In this document: positions 17,922 through 20,389 of the stretch, piece by piece
How the letters are laid out: the number at the start of each line of letters is the position of its first letter
Position numbering within the stretch: the first letter of the stretch is position 1
Assembly (NCBI GenBank): GCA_030141605.1
Contig: JAQGDQ010001934.1
Location: 1 to 20,389 of the forward strand
Reading direction: 5' to 3'
DNA: 20,389 nt
From: Tubiluchus corallicola
Taxonomy: Eukaryota; Priapulida; Priapulimorpha; Priapulimorphida; Tubiluchidae
The notes under the pieces: model-generated
Database searches by the model: none
The model's input: only the letters and a program-made list of their open reading frames with translations
Told to the model about the DNA's origin: nothing
Translations under genes and position numbers: made by a program

Positions 17922-17985
17922 GTGAGTTGGCATGGAAGTGGATTTAGTTTAACTGGCAGGATGTGGAGATTTGCCTCATTCATTG

Positions 17986-18308
17986 CCATATTTAGATATG
18001 AAGCCACTTAATTCAGAAACCATATTTAGATATGTAGCCACTTAATTCAGAAACCATATTTAGATATGAAGCCACTTGGTTCAGAAACCATATTTAGATA
18101 TGAAGCCACTTAATTCAGAAACCATATTTAGATATGTAGCCACTTAATTCAGAAACCATATTTAGATATGAAGCCACTTAATTCAGAAACCATATTTAGA
18201 TATGAAGCCACTTGGTTCAGAAACCATATTTAGATATGAAGCCACTTAATTCAGAAACCATATTTAGATATGAAGCCACTTAATTCAGAAACCATATTTA
18301 GATATAAA
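17986..18308. repeat. 34-bp tandem array, left arm, 9 full copies
   Basis: The unit is CCATATTTAGATATGAAGCC plus ACTTAATTCAGAAA. Variants carry GTAG for GAAG, or GGTTC for AATTC. In order from the exon the types are A, T, G, A, T, A, G, A, A (A basic, T with GTAG, G with GGTTC), then a partial unit ending in AAAAAGCC. It starts 65 bp after the splice donor. Confidence 0.95.
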
Positions 18309-18512
18309 AAGCCAGATTGAAGCCAAATTATTTGGTAAACAAGTTGATTTGAAAAAATTTTTACAATGTGGGCGGAGCTTTATCATAAGGTGACAAGCTT
18401 CTGATGAAAACTCCAAGTTTTTCTAATAGCTGTTCAAAAATTATCTTCTAAATGAGCAAGCAAAATGTATTGCTGATGTAGTATATTTTCAGTTACTTGT
18501 TTCCAAACTTCC

Positions 18513-18898
18513 CTCTACCCTCCTATCCTGCGTGGACAAATGATAAAAGTTGTTCTCTATATAGATTTCGTCATTATCTGACTTAAATTTGTCGATCAAA
18601 GGTCAAGTTTTCTTGGAAGCAAAGTTCGAGGTCAGATCTACTAAATATTTCACGTATTTGTGATCAAGGCATGTCATAGATATACAAACATGAACGTCTG
18701 TGTTGGCTTTTTAACTCTGCTCTTGTCATCGAAGTCCCTAAAGGCCTAAACTATACTTCTTGGGGTGTCTGCTACAAAGAAATTTGCAGATAAGAGGTCA
18801 AAGTTCAAGGTTGGCCACTTTAAAGTGTCGCCTTTGTGGTCAAGAAGCTATTAGCATTAGCCTCACCAAACCTGGCGAGGATATTCAACTTGGGGTGA
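18513..18898. other. spacer of the inverted repeat
   Basis: About 386 bp with no counterpart in the arms. It has several AGGTCA-like words, including AGGTCAAAGTTCA at 18795-18807, which fits the direct-repeat-1 nuclear-receptor (HNF4/RXR type) pattern. No coding frame is recognised. The receptor site is a sequence match only. Confidence 0.6.
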
Positions 18899-19103
18899 GG
18901 AAGTTTGGAAACAAGTAACTGAAAATATACTACATCAGCAATACATTTTGCTTGCTCATTTAGAAGATAATTTTTGAACAGCTATTGAAAAAAACTTGGA
19001 GTTTTCATCAGAAGCTTGTCACCTTATAATAAAGCTCCGCCCACATTGTAAAAATTTTTCAAATCAACTTGTTTACCAAATAATTTGACTTATTTGGCTT
19101 TTT

Positions 19104-19460
19104 ATATCTAAATATGGTTTCTGAACCAAGTGGCTTCATATCTAAATATGGTTTCTGAATTAAGTGGCTTCATATCTAAATATGGTTTCTGAATTAAGTG
19201 GCTACATATCTAAATATGGTTTCTGAATTAAGTGGCTTCATATCTAAATATGGTTTCTGAACCAAGTGGCTTCATATCTAAATATGGTTTCTGAATTAAG
19301 TGGCTTCATATCTAAATACGGTTTCTGAATTAAGTGGCTACATATCTAAATATGGTTTCTGAATTAAAAGTGGCTTCATATCTAAATATGGTTTCTGAAC
19401 CAAGTGGCTTCATATCTAAATACGGTTTCTGAATTAAGTGGCTTCATATCTAAATATGGC
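19104..19460. repeat. 34-bp tandem array, right arm, 10 full copies
   Basis: Same unit as the left array on the opposite strand. Read along the plus strand the types run G, A, T, A, G, A, T, A, G, A, a clean four-unit (136-bp) higher-order period. Two units have CGG for TGG, and one has two extra A residues. Confidence 0.95.
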
Positions 19461-19523
19461 AATGAATGAGGCAAATCTCCACATCCTGCCAGCTAAACTA
19501 AATCCACTTCCATGCCAACTCAC

Positions 19524-19662
19524 CATTTGTCTTACTTGCTCAATTGGCTTAGACTCACAGGTGATTACCGTCGTGGGGGCGACCTTCTCTTCGTTGAACT
19601 TCTCCTCCTGTTTCTGAGCTGACAGGGGAAGCACAGACTTACCTCCGCTGCAGTACATGTAC
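19524..19662 (-). pseudogene. inverted duplicate of NCKX exon B
   Basis: The minus strand encodes the same 46 codons as exon B with one silent change (TCA to TCT for Ser at codon 9). Acceptor (CCTTACAG, 19663-19670) and donor (GTGAGT, 19518-19523) are intact. Being on the opposite strand it cannot be spliced into the transcript that carries exons A and B. It is either an extra exon copy made by the inverted duplication, part of an inverted allele, or an assembly artefact. It is not decayed, so 'pseudogene' here means only that it is not usable in this gene orientation. Confidence 0.75.
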
Positions 19663-19734
19663 CTGTAAGGGAGGAGGAAAAATGAGAAGCCACAGTGATG
19701 CAAATTTATGTTACATAAAGAGGAAATTCCAAGC

Positions 19735-19990
19735 TAATAAGCCTTTTCGAAATCTGCTCATGCGCACGTGGCAGTTGCTGTAGGTCAAAGGTTGAGTGTA
19801 GCATAGCAACGCGTCTTAGCTGCAGCCGTCACGTGTCGTGCGTATAAAGCAAAGCCGTCTGCCACATGGTTCAGTAACTTCAGTTGTTTTACGTGGACTT
19901 TACTTACTTATGCATTAATCTGTGCATAGTGACGTGTGTGTCAAATCAAAGCCGTCTGCCGCACGGTTCAGTAACTTCAGTTGTTTTACG
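19735..19990 (-). repeat. module Y, copy 3 (inverted)
   Basis: TAATAAGCCTTTTCGAAATC at about 19736, then AAAGGTTGAGTG and CCGTCACGTGTCG, followed by two GGTTCAGTAACTTCAGTTGT blocks about 97 bp apart. It mirrors 17440-17710 as part of the right arm. Confidence 0.85.
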
Positions 19991-20389
19991 TGGATTTTAC
20001 TTACTAATGCTAAAATGCATACATACAATGTTGGTCCAATATTTAGCCCAGAAGAGGCCAGAATGTCAGTAAAAGGCAGCAGTAGTAGCATAATTACAAG
20101 TCAAATTTTAAATGTAACAGAGACGTGTGTACATAACAAAGTTCACTATAAAATGTCAGAGTAGAAAAAGTAGTTTAGCTTGTTGAACTACAGTCTAATA
20201 TATTGTTGTTCTAATCGTATACTACCTTGGGAAGGGGTAATGGACCAAAACATTTGTATCCTGCGACAATATTAGGGCACAAATGAACTAACATACTTGT
20301 GTTTATAGACCTGTTAACTTAATACCTACATTCTATTTTGGGCTTTGTAAAATGAACATGTAATTGAAGTTTTCTGTCATGGTTTGGCC

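Larger units (their letters stand above)
17057..18512 (+). repeat. long inverted repeat, left arm
   Basis: The sequence is matched in reverse complement by 18899 to about 20381. Identity is high: I count 3 differences in the about 180 bp before exon B and 1 in the exon. More substitutions and small indels occur toward the outer end. The arm holds module Y copy 2, exon B, a 34-bp tandem array and a unique inner part. The inner edge is at about 18512 (CAGTTACTTGTTTCCAAACTTCC). Weak similarity may continue some bases further. Confidence 0.93.
18899..20381 (-). repeat. long inverted repeat, right arm
   Basis: Reverse-complement partner of 17057-18512. It is about 27 bp longer, mainly because its 34-bp array has one more unit. 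Matching ends close to the window edge (around 20381), so the outer boundary cannot be fixed from this sequence. Confidence 0.93.

Noticed and set aside
17986-18308. Regularly spaced 34-bp repeat that could be mistaken for a CRISPR array
   Set aside because: The repeats are directly adjacent with no unique spacers, and the context is a eukaryotic intron.

Overview
The window looks like intronic and intergenic DNA from an animal (metazoan) nuclear genome, probably an invertebrate. It is AT-rich, has no bacterial gene layout, has canonical GT-AG introns, and is packed with decayed non-LTR retrotransposon ends, short DNA-transposon-like repeats, microsatellites and minisatellites. I cannot name the species. 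A lophotrochozoan or similar marine invertebrate would fit, but that is a guess.

Only one host gene is supported: part of a plus-strand K+-dependent Na+/Ca2+ exchanger (SLC24/NCKX family). Two neighbouring exons are visible. Exon A (8035-8225) encodes two membrane segments matching the end of the first transmembrane block. Exon B (17783-17921) encodes the start of the following hydrophilic cytosolic loop. They join in phase (tg|g makes Trp) across a 9.56-kb intron. No upstream or downstream exons could be recognised.

Layout. 1-2700: microsatellites and two dispersed repeat families (D and R). 3250-3780: short tandem duplications. 4020-4280: a possible LINE tail. 5002-5320: a CTA/CTG trinucleotide array. 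5821-6875: two LINE 3' ends lying tail to tail. 6943-7946: repeat modules X and Y, Y being bounded by inverted repeats and ending 88 bp before exon A. 8035-8225: exon A. 8234-10314: a 56-bp pyrimidine-rich satellite that starts 8 nt after the intron begins. 10312-10600: a LINE reverse-transcriptase fragment on the minus strand. 10680-16510: further copies of families D and R, a 132-bp tandem repeat, a piggyBac-like MITE with TTAA ends, and a 20-bp satellite. 16820-17710: second copies of modules X and Y, again just upstream of an exon. 17057 to about 20381: a long inverted repeat (arms about 1.46 kb, spacer about 0.39 kb) that contains exon B in the left arm and an almost identical copy on the opposite strand in the right arm.

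The most notable structure is that inverted repeat. If it is real, the NCKX pre-mRNA would carry its own exon B in both sense and antisense orientation and could fold into a very long hairpin. If it is an assembly artefact, it is a fused haplotype or fold-back join. Next in interest are the AG-free pyrimidine satellite abutting the splice donor of exon A, the piggyBac-like MITE, and the paired X/Y modules upstream of both exons. I found no tRNA, rRNA, CRISPR array or complete transposase gene.
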